From positions 1 to 64,000 of the forward strand of contig NZ_RKIJ01000009.1 of the NCBI RefSeq assembly GCF_003752595.1: 64,000 bases of DNA, written 5' to 3'. Below are positions 23,299 to 32,681 of the stretch, in pieces. Within the stretch, counting starts at the first letter, position 1; each line of letters starts with the position of its first letter. This stretch comes from Cellulomonas sp. PhB143 (GTDB taxonomy: Bacteria > Actinomycetota > Actinomycetes > Actinomycetales > Cellulomonadaceae). The notes beneath the pieces are model-generated. The model was not told where the DNA came from, did not search any database, and was given only the letters and a program-made list of their open reading frames with translations. The translations under genes were made by a program, and so were the position numbers.

Positions 23299-23765
23299 GC
23301 ACGAGCATCACCGCCGCCACCCCCGCGGGGCTCGCCGACGTCGTCGGGCAGCGGGCGACCGGTGACTGGTTCAGGATCGACCAGGCCCGCATCGCCGCGT
23401 TCGCCGACGCCACCGAGGACCACCAGTGGATCCACCTCGACGCCGAGCGGGCCGCGGCCGGGCCGTTCGGCGCGACGATCGCGCACGGCTACCTGACGCT
23501 GTCCCTGCTGCCCCGCCTCACGCGCGGTCTGCTCGACGTCGGCGGGACGGCGATGATCGTCAACTACGGGCTCGACGAGGTGCGCTTCCTCCAGCCCGTC
23601 GTCGCCGGGTCGCGGGTCCGGGCGACGTCCGAGCTGACGTCCGTCGACGACACCGCGCGCGGCGTGCGGGCCGGGGTGACCGTGACGGTCGAGATCGACG
23701 GCACCGAGCGGCCCGCGCTCGTGGCGCGGACCATCGCGCTGCTCGTCCCGCAGGACGCGGCATGA
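23295..23765 (+). CDS. MaoC-like (R)-hydratase
   Basis: 156 residues, one hot-dog domain. The hydratase-2 signature is visible: FADATEDHQWIHLD (with the usual Asp and His) followed by GPFGATIAHGYLTLSLLP. MaoC-type hydratases add water across 2-enoyl-CoA. In context it could hydrate the enoyl-CoA made by the acyl-CoA dehydrogenase encoded further down. It is coupled by ATGA overlaps to the SDR and thioesterase genes. Confidence 0.88.
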   Translation: MSTSITAATPAGLADVVGQRATGDWFRIDQARIAAFADATEDHQWIHLDAERAAAGPFGATIAHGYLTLSLLPRLTRGLLDVGGTAMIVNYGLDEVRFLQPVVAGSRVRATSELTSVDDTARGVRAGVTVTVEIDGTERPALVARTIALLVPQDAA

Positions 23766-24178
23766 GCTACCGGTACCACCACCCGTTCCCGACCCGCTGG
23801 AACGACAACGACCAGTACGGGCACATGAACAACGCGGTGTTCTACGAGGCGATGGACACGGCGGTCAACGTCTGGATGGGCCGGCACGGCCTGGACCCGC
23901 AGGGCGGCACGTTCGCGTTCTGCGTGACGTCCGGGTGCACGTTCCACGCCTCGGCGTCGTTCCCCGACGAGCTGAGCGTCGGCGTCGGCGTCGAGCGCCT
24001 GGGCACCACGAGCATCACCTGGTCGCTCGGGATCCTGCGCGAGGACGGCACCGACCAGGTCGCGACGGGCACGTTCGTGCACGTCTTCGTGGACGCCGTC
24101 ACCCGCCGCCCGGTGCCCGTGCCGGAGCGCATCCGCGCGGCGGTGCGGGCCGAGCTGATGGAGGACGGGCAGCGGTGA
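23762..24178 (+). CDS. 4HBT-type hot-dog acyl-CoA thioesterase
   Basis: 138 residues. TRWNDNDQYGHMNNAVFYEAMD is the 4-hydroxybenzoyl-CoA thioesterase signature, with Asp in the expected catalytic position. Such enzymes hydrolyse acyl-CoA thioesters and could recycle CoA when intermediates accumulate. The start overlaps the MaoC stop (ATGA) and the end overlaps the kinase start (GTGA). Substrate length is not predictable. Confidence 0.85.
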   Translation: MSYRYHHPFPTRWNDNDQYGHMNNAVFYEAMDTAVNVWMGRHGLDPQGGTFAFCVTSGCTFHASASFPDELSVGVGVERLGTTSITWSLGILREDGTDQVATGTFVHVFVDAVTRRPVPVPERIRAAVRAELMEDGQR

Positions 24179-25233
24179 GCGACGTCCGCGGCCTCGACGA
24201 GACCGCCCTGGCCGCCTGGCTCGCGGGCGCCTGCCCGGAGCTCGCGGACGGCCCGCTGACGGCGCGCCTCCTGGCGGGCGGGCGCAGCAACCTCACCTAC
24301 CGGGTCGACGGCGGCCGGGTCCCCCTGGTGCTGCGCCGCCCCCCGCTCGGGCACGTCCTGGCGACGGCGCACGACATGGGCCGCGAGCACCGGGTGCTGT
24401 CCGCGCTCGCGGGCACCGCCGTCCCGGTGCCGCCGGTGCTCGACCTCGTCGACGACACCGGCGGGACGATCACCGGGACCCCGTTCTACGTCATGCACCT
24501 CGTCGAGGGACGGGTGCTCGCGGCGCCGGGCGACGACGCGGGGCTCTCCCCGTCGGGGCGGCGCGCCCTGGGGCTCGAGCTGGCCGCCACGCTGGCGGAC
24601 CTGCACGCGATCGACCCGGCCGCCGTCCGGCTCGGGGACTTCGGGCGGCCGGACGGCTACCTGGCGCGCCAGCTGACGACGTGGAAGCGCCAGCAGGACG
24701 CCTCCCGCACCCGCGACCTGCCCGGCCTCGACCGGCTGCAGGCCGGTCTCGTCGCGCGGCTGCCCGGCCCCGGTGCCGGTGCGGCGAGGCCGACGGTCGT
24801 GCACGGCGACTACCGCCTGGACAACGTGCTGGTCGCCGGCTCAGGCGACGAGCCTCGGGTCGCCGCGGTGCTCGACTGGGAGATGGCGACGCTCGGCGAC
24901 CCGCTCGTCGACCTCGGCATGCTGGGCCTGTACTGGGAGATCTCCCAGCTGCCCGGCGTCACCGCCCTCGTGCCCAGCGCGGTCGACCCCGACGCCGGGT
25001 ACGCGACGTTCGACGAGGTCGTGGCGGCGTACGCCGCGCGCGCCGGCACCGACGTCCCGGACCTGCGCTGGTACCGGGCCTTCGCCTCCTACAAGCTCGC
25101 CGTGATCGCGGAGGGAATCCACCACCGTTACCTGCAGGGCGAGACGCTCGGCGCCGGGTTCGACCAGGTCGGTGCCTTCGTCGCTCCCCTGTCCGACGAC
25201 GGCCTCGCCCGCCTCGGCGCCCTCGCCCCCTGA
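24175..25233 (+). CDS. APH-type kinase of the ACAD10/11-linked group
   Basis: 352 residues of the phosphotransferase (APH) fold. The catalytic loop HGDYRLDNVLV (about residue 208) and metal-binding LDWEMATLGDPLVDLG (about 233) are intact. The N-terminal LLAGGRSNLTYRV is typical of kinases fused to or beside ACAD10/11 dehydrogenases. In those systems the kinase phosphorylates the 4-hydroxyl of a hydroxyacyl-CoA so that the dehydrogenase partner can eliminate it. The adjacent gene encodes exactly such a partner. Antibiotic phosphorylation is unlikely in this context. Confidence 0.82.
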   Translation: MSDVRGLDETALAAWLAGACPELADGPLTARLLAGGRSNLTYRVDGGRVPLVLRRPPLGHVLATAHDMGREHRVLSALAGTAVPVPPVLDLVDDTGGTITGTPFYVMHLVEGRVLAAPGDDAGLSPSGRRALGLELAATLADLHAIDPAAVRLGDFGRPDGYLARQLTTWKRQQDASRTRDLPGLDRLQAGLVARLPGPGAGAARPTVVHGDYRLDNVLVAGSGDEPRVAAVLDWEMATLGDPLVDLGMLGLYWEISQLPGVTALVPSAVDPDAGYATFDEVVAAYAARAGTDVPDLRWYRAFASYKLAVIAEGIHHRYLQGETLGAGFDQVGAFVAPLSDDGLARLGALAP

Positions 25234-25248
25234 CCCGAAGGACCCGCC

Positions 25249-26460
25249 ATGGACTTCTCCCACGACGCGCGCACCGCCGAGCTCGTCGCCGCCGCGACCG
25301 CGTTCCGCGACGAGCGCGTGCTGCCCGCCGAGCGGGTGCTCGACGCCCAGCTCGCCGCGACGCCGGACCAGTGGGGCTACCGACCGGTCGTCGGCGAGCT
25401 GCAGGCCGCCGCGCGGGCCCGGGGCCTGTGGAACCTGTTCCTCACCGGCGACACCCCCGGCGGCGCCGGCCTGACCAACCTCCAGTACGCGCCGGTCGCG
25501 GAGGTGACGGGCTGGAGCCCGCGGCTGGGCCCCGTTGCGTTCAACTGCTCGGCCCCCGACACGGGCAACATGGACCTGCTCGCGCAGTTCGGCACCCCCG
25601 AGCAGAAGGAGCGGTGGCTCGAGCCCCTGCTCACCGGGACCATCCGGTCCTCGTTCTGCATGACCGAGCCCGACGTCGCGTCGTCGGACGCCACGAACAT
25701 CGCCACCCGCGTGCGCCCCGACGGCGACCACTACGTCATCACCGGGCGCAAGTGGTGGTCCACCGGAGCGATGAACCCGGACGCGGCCGTCTTCGTCGTC
25801 ATGGGCAAGACCGACCCCGACGCGGCGCGCCACCGCCAGCAGTCGATGGTCCTCGTGCCCCGGGACACGCCCGGCGTGCGGATCGTGCGGCACCTGACGA
25901 CGTTCGGCTACGACGACCGGGACCACGGCGGGCACGCGGAGATCGCGTTCGACGACGTCCGGGTGCCCGCCGCGAACCTCGTCGGCGGCGAGGGTGACGG
26001 GTTCGCGATCGCCCAGGCGCGCCTCGGCCCCGGTCGCATCCACCACTGCATGCGCGCGATCGGCATGGCCGAGCGCGCCCTGGCGCTGGTCCGCGAGCGG
26101 GCCCGCGGGCGCGTGGCGTTCCACCGGCCGATCGCCGAGCAGGGCGTGGTGCGCGAGTGGGTCGCCGAGTCCCGCATCCAGCTCGAGGCGCTGCGCCTGT
26201 TGGTTCTCAAGACCGCGTGGCTCATGGACACCGTCGGCAACAAGCAGGCGATGACCGAGATCCAGGCGATCAAGATCGCCGTGCCCCGCGCGGTGCAGAC
26301 CATCCTCGACCGGTCCATCCAGGTGTTCGGTGCCGCCGGGCTGGCGAGCGACCAGCCGATCGCGGAGATGTTCGCCGGCGCGCGGGCCCTGCGCCTGGCC
26401 GACGGGCCGGACGAGGTGCACCTCTCGGCGCTCGGCAAGGCAGAGATGAGGCGTTCATGA
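25249..26460 (+). CDS. ACAD10/11-type acyl-CoA dehydrogenase
   Basis: 403 residues, full-length acyl-CoA dehydrogenase fold. The middle-domain motif FCMTEPDVASSDATNIA (about 136-152) and GPGRIHHCMRAIG (about 260) are those of the ACAD10/11 subfamily rather than ordinary fatty-acid dehydrogenases. It uses FAD and probably passes electrons to ETF; etfAB lie about 6 kb downstream. In this subfamily a phosphorylated 4-hydroxyacyl-CoA from the neighbouring kinase is converted to enoyl-CoA. The gene has its own GAAGGA ribosome-binding site in a 15-bp gap, the only normal gap in the operon. Confidence 0.88.
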   Translation: MDFSHDARTAELVAAATAFRDERVLPAERVLDAQLAATPDQWGYRPVVGELQAAARARGLWNLFLTGDTPGGAGLTNLQYAPVAEVTGWSPRLGPVAFNCSAPDTGNMDLLAQFGTPEQKERWLEPLLTGTIRSSFCMTEPDVASSDATNIATRVRPDGDHYVITGRKWWSTGAMNPDAAVFVVMGKTDPDAARHRQQSMVLVPRDTPGVRIVRHLTTFGYDDRDHGGHAEIAFDDVRVPAANLVGGEGDGFAIAQARLGPGRIHHCMRAIGMAERALALVRERARGRVAFHRPIAEQGVVREWVAESRIQLEALRLLVLKTAWLMDTVGNKQAMTEIQAIKIAVPRAVQTILDRSIQVFGAAGLASDQPIAEMFAGARALRLADGPDEVHLSALGKAEMRRS

Positions 26461-28046
26461 CCCGGCACGCACCCGACCCCGCGATCGACGGGGACGGCTT
26501 CGGCACGCTGTCCGCCGCGACCATCCTGTCCGGGACCGCGGCGCGCCACCCCGCCCGCACCGCGATCCTCTACGGCGACGAGACCATCACCTACGCCGAC
26601 CTGTGGGCGCAGGCGCTGGCGTATGCCGGTGCCCTGCGCGCCCGGGGCGTCGGGCGCGGCGACCGCGTCGCCGTCCTGGTCCCCAACGTCCCCGACTTCC
26701 CCCGCGTGTACTACGCCGTCCTCGCGCTCGGCGCCGTCGTGGTCCCCGTCCACCTGCTGTTCAAGGCGGACGAGATCGAGCACGTGCTGCGCGACTGCGG
26801 CATCGACCTCATGGTGGCCGCCGGCCCGGTCCTCGGCGAGGCGCTCCCCGCGGCCCGCGGCGCGGGCGTGCCGGTCGTGACCGTCCTGGCGCCCGCGGCG
26901 GCCGACGGCGGGCCGGACCTGCCGCGCCTGGAGGACGAGGCGTCGTCGGCCGCCCCGCTCCCCCGGGCCGAGGCGGTGCGGCCGACGGATGCCGCCACGA
27001 TCCTGTACACCTCCGGGACGACGGGCACGCCCAAGGGCGCCGTCGCCTCGCACCTGACGGTCGTGGAGCAGGTGCACGCCGCGCTGCTCGACTCGATCGA
27101 GATCCTGCCCGACGACGTGATCTTCGGCGGGCTGCCCCTGTTCCACGGGTTCGGCCAGAGCGCGGTGATGAACCTCGGGTTCCGCCGCGGCGCGGCGATC
27201 GTCCTGCTGCCGCGGTTCGAGCCGAGGGCCGCCCTGGACCTGCTCGTCGAGCACCGGGCCACCGTGTTCACCGCGGTGCCGACGATGTACGTGGGGATGA
27301 TCGAGGCGGCGCGCGGCACGGACGCCCGCCCGCCCCTGCGGTTCGCGATCTCCGGCGGCGCGGCCCTGCCCGTCGCCGTGCTCGAGGCGTTCTCCGAGAC
27401 GTTCGGCGCGTCGGTGCACGAGGGGTACGGCCTCACCGAGGCGGGGCCCAACGTGTCGGTGAACACGGTCTTCGAGCCGATCCGCCCCGGCACCGTGGGC
27501 CGCCCGTTGTGGGGGGTCGACGTCGCGGTCGCCGACCCGGCCGTCGAGGGCCGGGTCGAGCTGCTCGAGGAGCCCGGCGCCGTCGGCGAGGTCGTGGTGC
27601 GCGGCCACAATCTCTTCAAGGGCTACCTGGGCCGCGAGGACGCGTCGCGCGAGGCCGTGGTGGACGGGTGGCTGCGCAGCGGCGACCTCGGGACGGTGGA
27701 TGCCGACGGCATCCTCACCATCGTCGACCGCAAGAAGGACATGATCGTCCGCAACGGCTACAACGTGTACCCGCTGGAGGTCGAGGCGGTGCTCGCCCGG
27801 CACCCGGACGTGGCGATCGCCGCGGTGTTCGGTGTTCCCGACGAGCGCCACGGCCAGGAGGTGCACGCCGCCGTCGTGCTGGGCGACGACGCGTCCGTCG
27901 CGCCCGAGGACCTCGCCGCCTTCGCACGCGAGAAGATCGCCGCCTACAAGTACCCGCGCGTGGTGCACGTCGTCGACGCGATGCCGCTCGGCCCGAGCGG
28001 CAAGGTGCTCAAGCGGGTGCTGGCCGAGCGGTTCGCGCCCGCCTAG
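26457..28046 (+). CDS. Acyl-CoA synthetase (AMP-forming)
   Basis: 529 residues of the ANL superfamily. The P-loop-like YTSGTTGTPKG (about 182-192), YGLTEAGP, the hinge DRKKDMIVRNGYNVYP and the C-terminal catalytic lysine in GPSGKVLKR are all present. It activates a carboxylic acid to its CoA ester with ATP. As the last gene of the operon it would load the acid released from the monooxygenase product onto CoA before kinase and dehydrogenase action. It starts on an ATGA overlap with the dehydrogenase. Confidence 0.9.
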   Translation: MTRHAPDPAIDGDGFGTLSAATILSGTAARHPARTAILYGDETITYADLWAQALAYAGALRARGVGRGDRVAVLVPNVPDFPRVYYAVLALGAVVVPVHLLFKADEIEHVLRDCGIDLMVAAGPVLGEALPAARGAGVPVVTVLAPAAADGGPDLPRLEDEASSAAPLPRAEAVRPTDAATILYTSGTTGTPKGAVASHLTVVEQVHAALLDSIEILPDDVIFGGLPLFHGFGQSAVMNLGFRRGAAIVLLPRFEPRAALDLLVEHRATVFTAVPTMYVGMIEAARGTDARPPLRFAISGGAALPVAVLEAFSETFGASVHEGYGLTEAGPNVSVNTVFEPIRPGTVGRPLWGVDVAVADPAVEGRVELLEEPGAVGEVVVRGHNLFKGYLGREDASREAVVDGWLRSGDLGTVDADGILTIVDRKKDMIVRNGYNVYPLEVEAVLARHPDVAIAAVFGVPDERHGQEVHAAVVLGDDASVAPEDLAAFAREKIAAYKYPRVVHVVDAMPLGPSGKVLKRVLAERFAPA

Positions 28047-28068
28047 CCCGGCAGCGTCCGGCGTCCGC

Positions 28069-29094
28069 TCAGCCGTCGGCGCGCTCGGCGAGCACCGCCG
28101 CGGCGCGGCCCAGGTTCCCCACCACGGCCCGGGCCGCGTCGAGGGACCCGTCGGCGATCGAGCGTCCCGACTCGAGCAGGACGACGTCGCCCAGCCCGGC
28201 GGCCGGGAGCCCGACCCGCCGCCACGGCACCGAGACGGCGTCCGCCAGCGCGACGACGTCCGGGCCGGCGCACTGCGAGACCCGCGCCGGCGGCAGGCCG
28301 GCCCAGAGCCCGACGCCGCGCTCGCTCGCCTTCGCGACGTCCGTCCACAGCCGCTCGTCCCAGGTCCCGGGAGCGAGGTCGAGCCCGACGGCGTCGGCCC
28401 CGGCGAGCACCGCGGGGCCGATCCCGCTGCGCGAGGCGCCGACCTGCATCACGACCCGCGCCCCGGCGTCGTGCAGGGCGTCGACGACGGTGCGCAGGCC
28501 CTCGACGACCTCCGGCCCGTGGACCGCACGGATCCGCGAGAAACCGGAGAAGGTCGGCAGCACGCCCGCCCCGACCTGGGCGAGCAGCGGCTCGTCGAGC
28601 TGGACCACGAGCTCGCCCCCCGGGACCTGGCGGCGCACGTCGGCGAGGTGGTCCGTGAGACCGGCGGCGAGCGACTCGGCCAGCTCGCCGCGCGCGCCGG
28701 TGTCGGCGAGCAGGCGGTCGCCGCGCGCGAGGTAGAGCTCTGCGGCCAGCGACCACGGGCCGGTGACGGACACCGTGAAGGGCCCCCGGTACCCGTACGC
28801 GGCGATCGACAGCGCCCCGAGGTCGTCCGCCAGCAGCGCGCGGGCGCGGCGCTCGTCCGTGCCCGTGCGGTCGGCCGTCCGCCAGCCGTGCGGCCCGAGC
28901 TCGACCGGCATCTCGACGAGCATCGCGACGGCGCGCCCCAGCGCGTCGGCCTCGACGCCCCGCGCGGGCAGCTGGACGAGGTACGGCAGCGCGGCGACGC
29001 CCGTGGGCAGCTCCGTGAGGTCGCCGAGCACGACCTGCTGGGCCTCCAGCGGATCGGTGCCGGGCCGCGGTCCGTGCCCGGAGACCGCCGTCAC
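28069..29094 (-). CDS. Cobalamin-independent methionine synthase-like protein
   Basis: 341 residues from a GTG that overlaps the mnmA stop (GTGA). It resembles the C-terminal half of MetE (UROD/MetE superfamily): [24 protein letters not shown] and [10 protein letters not shown] are in the right order. It is far shorter than MetE (about 750 residues) and I do not see the full set of zinc ligands, so methionine synthesis is doubtful. Actinobacteria commonly keep such a gene next to mnmA and near ligA. Function unproven. Confidence 0.75.
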   Translation of the reverse strand: MTAVSGHGPRPGTDPLEAQQVVLGDLTELPTGVAALPYLVQLPARGVEADALGRAVAMLVEMPVELGPHGWRTADRTGTDERRARALLADDLGALSIAAYGYRGPFTVSVTGPWSLAAELYLARGDRLLADTGARGELAESLAAGLTDHLADVRRQVPGGELVVQLDEPLLAQVGAGVLPTFSGFSRIRAVHGPEVVEGLRTVVDALHDAGARVVMQVGASRSGIGPAVLAGADAVGLDLAPGTWDERLWTDVAKASERGVGLWAGLPPARVSQCAGPDVVALADAVSVPWRRVGLPAAGLGDVVLLESGRSIADGSLDAARAVVGNLGRAAAVLAERADG

Positions 29095-30218
29095 GCGCGC
29101 GTCCCGACGCTCGCGGGCCGGGCACGGTGCGCGCTCGCGACGGTCGCCTGGCCGAGCACGCGGGTGCCGCGGTAGACGACGAGCGACTGCCCCGCCGCGA
29201 CGCCGCGCAGCGGCGCGCCGAGCAGCTCGACCTCCGCGCCGGCGTCGCCCGTCGTCCGGACGCGGGCCGGGACCGGCGCGCCGTGCGCCCGCACCTGGAC
29301 CTCCCCCTCGACCCAGCCGTCGGCACCGGCGCCAGCCAGGACGTCGTCGGCCAGCCAGACGCTCTTCTCCCCGGTGATCCGGTCCACGCTCAGCAGCTCG
29401 GCGGCGCCGACGACGACGCGGTTCGCCGCGGCGTCGACCTCCAGCACGTAGCGCGGGCGCCCGTCCGCCGCGGGCGCGTCGATGCCCAGCCCCTTGCGCT
29501 GGCCGACCGTGTACCCGTAGGCGCCGTCGTGCTCGCCCAGCACCGCGCCGGAGGAGTCCACGATCTCCCCCGGCCGAGACCCGAGCCGGTCTCGCAGGAA
29601 GCCCTGGGTGTTGCCGTCGCGGACGAAGCAGATGTCGTAGGAGTCCGGCTTCGCGGAGACCGACAGCCCGCGCCGCGCGGCCTCGGCCCGCACCTCGTCC
29701 TTGCTCGCGAACCCGCCGAGCGGGAAGAGCGCGCGCTCGAGGCGCTCGGGACCCATCACCGCGAGCACGTAGGACTGGTCCTTCGCGGCGTCCGCCGCGC
29801 GGTGCAGCTCGGTGACCGCGCCCCGCACGACGCGCGCGTAGTGGCCCGTCGCGACGGCGTCGAAGCCGAGCGCCGTCGCCTTGTCGAGGAGCGCCTCGAA
29901 CTTGATGTGCTCGTTGCACCGCACGCACGGGTTGGGCGTGCGGCCCGCCTCGTACTCGCGCAGGAAGTCCGCGACGACGGTCTCCTCGAAGCGCGCGGAG
30001 AGGTCCCACACGTAGTAGGGGATGCCGACGACGTCGGCCGCGCGCCGCGCGTCGCCCGCGTCCTCGATCGAGCAGCAGCCGCGCGAGCCCGAGCGCATCT
30101 GGTCGCGCTCGCGCGAGAGCGCCATGTGCACGCCGACGACGTCGTGCCCCGCCTCGACCGCGAGCGCCGCGGCGACCGCCGAGTCCACCCCGCCCGACAT
30201 CGCCGCCAGGACGCGCAT
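29091..30218 (-). CDS. mnmA: tRNA-specific 2-thiouridylase MnmA
   Basis: 375 residues, standard length. The PP-loop [11 protein letters not shown] at the very N-terminus binds ATP. Catalytic cysteines lie in [14 protein letters not shown] (nucleophile) and in [10 protein letters not shown]. The C-terminal beta-barrel follows. It thiolates U34 of Lys, Glu and Gln tRNAs using persulfide sulfur from a cysteine desulfurase, whose gene is immediately upstream and overlaps by one base (TGATG). The CCSIED segment after RSGSRG is common in actinobacterial MnmA. Confidence 0.95.
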   Translation of the reverse strand: MRVLAAMSGGVDSAVAAALAVEAGHDVVGVHMALSRERDQMRSGSRGCCSIEDAGDARRAADVVGIPYYVWDLSARFEETVVADFLREYEAGRTPNPCVRCNEHIKFEALLDKATALGFDAVATGHYARVVRGAVTELHRAADAAKDQSYVLAVMGPERLERALFPLGGFASKDEVRAEAARRGLSVSAKPDSYDICFVRDGNTQGFLRDRLGSRPGEIVDSSGAVLGEHDGAYGYTVGQRKGLGIDAPAADGRPRYVLEVDAAANRVVVGAAELLSVDRITGEKSVWLADDVLAGAGADGWVEGEVQVRAHGAPVPARVRTTGDAGAEVELLGAPLRGVAAGQSLVVYRGTRVLGQATVASAHRARPASVGTRA

Positions 30219-31456
30219 CAGATCCCCCCGACCCGGGCCGGCGCGGACGCGAGCCCGGCAGCCGCGGCGCGCTCGACCACGCCGGGCAGGACCTCGAGGA
30301 GCCGCGCCACGTCGTCGGGCGTCGAGGTCGCCCCGAGGGAGAAGCGCAGGGCGCCGCGCGCCGCGTCCTCGGGGACCCCCATGGCGATCAGCACGTGCGA
30401 GGGCTGCGGCACGCCGGCCTGGCACGCCGAGCCCGTCGAGACCTGCACGCCCGCCGAGTCGAGCAGGTAGAGCAGCGAGTCCCCCTCGCAGCCGGGGAAG
30501 GTGAAGTGGGCGTTGGCGGGGAGCCGGCCGGGCGTGCCCGCAGGTCCCGGCTCCGGCCCGCGCAGGACGGCGTCCGGCACCAGCCGGCGCACGCCCGCCA
30601 CGAGCTCGTCGCGCAGGGCGGCCAGCCGCTCCGCCTCGCCCGCGCGCCGCGCGACCGCCTCGGTCAGCGCCACGGCGAAGGCCCGCACGGCCGGGGTGTC
30701 GACCGTGCCCGAGCGCACGCCGCGCTCCTGCCCGCCGCCGTGCAGCACGGGCGTGAGGTCCAGGCCCCGGGCGGCGACGAGCGCGCCGACGCCCACCGGG
30801 CCGCCGAGCTTGTGCGCGCTGACGGTCATCGCGTCCAGCCCGGAGGCCGCGAAGTCCACCTCGAGGTGCGCGACGGCCTGCACCGCGTCGCTGTGCACCG
30901 GGATGCCGTGGGGACGGGCGGCGCGCACCACCTCGTCGACCGGCTGCACGGTGCCCACCTCGTTGTTCGCCCACATCACCGAGATCAGGGCGACCTCGTC
31001 CGCGTGCTCGGCCAGCTCGGCGTGCAGCGCGCCGACGTCCAGCCGGCCGACGTCGTCGACCGGCAGCAGGACGATCTCGGCACCGGTGTGCTCCGCCATC
31101 CAGAACGCCGGGTCGAGGACCGCGTGGTGCTCGACCGCGGAGACGAGGATCCGCCGGCGCCTCGGGTCGGCCGACTTGCGCGCCCAGAAGATGCCCTTGA
31201 CCGCGAGGTTGTCGGCCTCCGTGCCGCCCGCGGTGAAGAGCACCTCGCTCGGGCGCGCGCCGAGCGCCGCGCCGACCGCCTCGCGCGACTCCTCCACCGC
31301 GCGGCGCGCGCACCGGCCCGCCGAGTGCAGGGAGGAGGCGTTGCCCACCGTCGAGAGCTCGTCGACCATCGCCGCGACCGCGGCCGGCGACACCGGCGTC
31401 GTGGCGGCGTGGTCGAGGTACACGGACGCGTCCGGTCCGTCCGTCTGGGGGGTCAC
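30218..31456 (-). CDS. iscS: Cysteine desulfurase (IscS/NifS-like)
   Basis: 412 residues from the GTG at 31456, chosen because a TAGACT box lies 8 nt upstream; an in-frame GTG at 31498 would add 14 residues. [11 protein letters not shown] is the N-terminal PLP-enzyme signature. The PLP lysine is in [11 protein letters not shown], and the catalytic cysteine is in STGSACQAG. It takes sulfur from cysteine as a persulfide, here very probably for MnmA with which it forms an operon, and possibly also for Fe-S assembly. Confidence 0.93.
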   Translation of the reverse strand: MTPQTDGPDASVYLDHAATTPVSPAAVAAMVDELSTVGNASSLHSAGRCARRAVEESREAVGAALGARPSEVLFTAGGTEADNLAVKGIFWARKSADPRRRRILVSAVEHHAVLDPAFWMAEHTGAEIVLLPVDDVGRLDVGALHAELAEHADEVALISVMWANNEVGTVQPVDEVVRAARPHGIPVHSDAVQAVAHLEVDFAASGLDAMTVSAHKLGGPVGVGALVAARGLDLTPVLHGGGQERGVRSGTVDTPAVRAFAVALTEAVARRAGEAERLAALRDELVAGVRRLVPDAVLRGPEPGPAGTPGRLPANAHFTFPGCEGDSLLYLLDSAGVQVSTGSACQAGVPQPSHVLIAMGVPEDAARGALRFSLGATSTPDDVARLLEVLPGVVERAAAAGLASAPARVGGI

Positions 31457-31464
31457 AGCAGACC

Positions 31465-31470
31465 AGTCTA
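31465..31470 (-). promoter_or_regulatory. -10 box of iscS-mnmA operon
   Basis: On the minus strand TAGACT is followed by 8 nt and the GTG at 31456. This supports the shorter start of the desulfurase and a leaderless transcript for the iscS-mnmA-metE-like operon. Confidence 0.5.
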
Positions 31471-31527
31471 CGAACCGGCCGGGGGCGACACGAGCCACGG
31501 GTCACCCGCCTCCCGCCCGCCGCGGCA

Positions 31528-31533
31528 TAGGTT
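31528..31533 (+). promoter_or_regulatory. -10 box upstream of kinase-like gene
   Basis: TAGGTT on the plus strand lies 43 bp before the ATG at 31577, in the 120-bp region divergent from iscS. It is the only good TAnnnT match there. Confidence 0.4.
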
Positions 31534-31576
31534 GTCCAGGGCACCCGACCCCGACCCGATCCCGAGCGGCCCCTCC

Positions 31577-32680
31577 ATGCATCATCCGGACGACGTCCCC
31601 ATCACGAGCCAGATCCCCCGCGCGGAGGTTCGCGCGAAGATCGACGGCGCGCGGCTCGGCAGCGCCCGGATCGTCAACCCGCCCGCGATCGGGCGCCGGC
31701 CGTGGGCCTCGGTGCCCCGTGACGTCCGCGCGGAGATCGACGCGATCAACGGGTCGCCCGTGGTCGCCGAGCAGCTCGCCCGCCCGGGGTTCAGCGGCGG
31801 CATCGCGAGCACGGTGACGCTCGCCTCGGGGCGCCGGATGTTCCTCAAGGCGGCGTCCGTCGTCGAGGAGCCGTTCGCCGCCGACCTGCACCGCGCCGAG
31901 GCCGAGACCGCCGTCCGCCTGCCCGAGGCCGTGCCCGCCCCCGAGTTCCTGTGGACCTACGCCGACGACGAGTGGATCGTGCTCGCCTACGAGGTCGTCG
32001 CGGGCGACCACCCGACGACCCCCTGGGGCCGCTACGCGCTCGCCCGCGCCCTCGCGGCGATCGACGACCTCTCCCGCGTCCCGGGCGCCCGCGACCTGCA
32101 GCTGCGCCCGACGGGGCCCGACCTCGCGTCGATGTGCTCGGGGTGGGCCGCGCTGGACGCCGAGCCGGACGCGTTCGGCGAGGGCCTGGCCCGCATCGCG
32201 CCGTGGGCGACCGGGCGCCTGCACCAGCTCGCGGAGATCGAGAAGGGCGTCCTCGTGGCGAGCGAGGGCGAGGCGCTGGTGCACGGGGACCTGCGCGCCG
32301 ACACGATGCTCCTGGCCCACGGCGACATGTACCTGCTCGACTGGCCCTACGCGTCGCGCGGGGCGCCGTGGCTCGATCTCGCGCTGTTCCTGCCCACGAT
32401 CGGCATGCAGGGCATCGCCACCGAGCTCGACCCCGTCGACGCGGCGTCGTCGCCCGAGGAGCGCAAGGCCACCGGCGTCGAGCTCGCGCGGATGTTCGCG
32501 GCGCACCCGCTCGGCGGGACCGTGCACCCGGCCGACCTGCGCGCCGTCGTCGCCGGCGTCGCGGGCTACCTGATCTCCTCGGCCCTGCAGCCCGCGTCCC
32601 CGGGCGTGCCCGGGCTGCGGGACGTGCAGAGCGCCCAGGGCGTCGCGGCGATCGCCTGGCTCGAGCAGCTCGGGATCTGA
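31577..32680 (+). CDS. Phosphotransferase family protein (APH fold)
   Basis: 367 residues. The kinase-like catalytic loop is [12 protein letters not shown] and the metal-binding motif is [19 protein letters not shown]; a Rossmann-free N-lobe with MFLKAAS supplies the ATP-binding lysine. It therefore has an aminoglycoside-phosphotransferase/choline-kinase fold, but the substrate is unknown. It is a single gene, divergent from iscS and convergent with etfA (one base between the stops). Confidence 0.75.
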   Translation: MHHPDDVPITSQIPRAEVRAKIDGARLGSARIVNPPAIGRRPWASVPRDVRAEIDAINGSPVVAEQLARPGFSGGIASTVTLASGRRMFLKAASVVEEPFAADLHRAEAETAVRLPEAVPAPEFLWTYADDEWIVLAYEVVAGDHPTTPWGRYALARALAAIDDLSRVPGARDLQLRPTGPDLASMCSGWAALDAEPDAFGEGLARIAPWATGRLHQLAEIEKGVLVASEGEALVHGDLRADTMLLAHGDMYLLDWPYASRGAPWLDLALFLPTIGMQGIATELDPVDAASSPEERKATGVELARMFAAHPLGGTVHPADLRAVVAGVAGYLISSALQPASPGVPGLRDVQSAQGVAAIAWLEQLGI

Positions 32681-32681
32681 G

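Noticed and set aside
24175-25233. Antibiotic (aminoglycoside) phosphotransferase
   Set aside because: The APH fold is shared, but the gene is coupled to an acyl-CoA dehydrogenase and ligase and has the ACAD10/11-linked N-terminal pattern. A metabolic kinase fits better.
28069-29094. Functional methionine synthase MetE
   Set aside because: The protein is less than half the MetE length and I cannot find the full zinc-ligand set; only a family-level name is justified.
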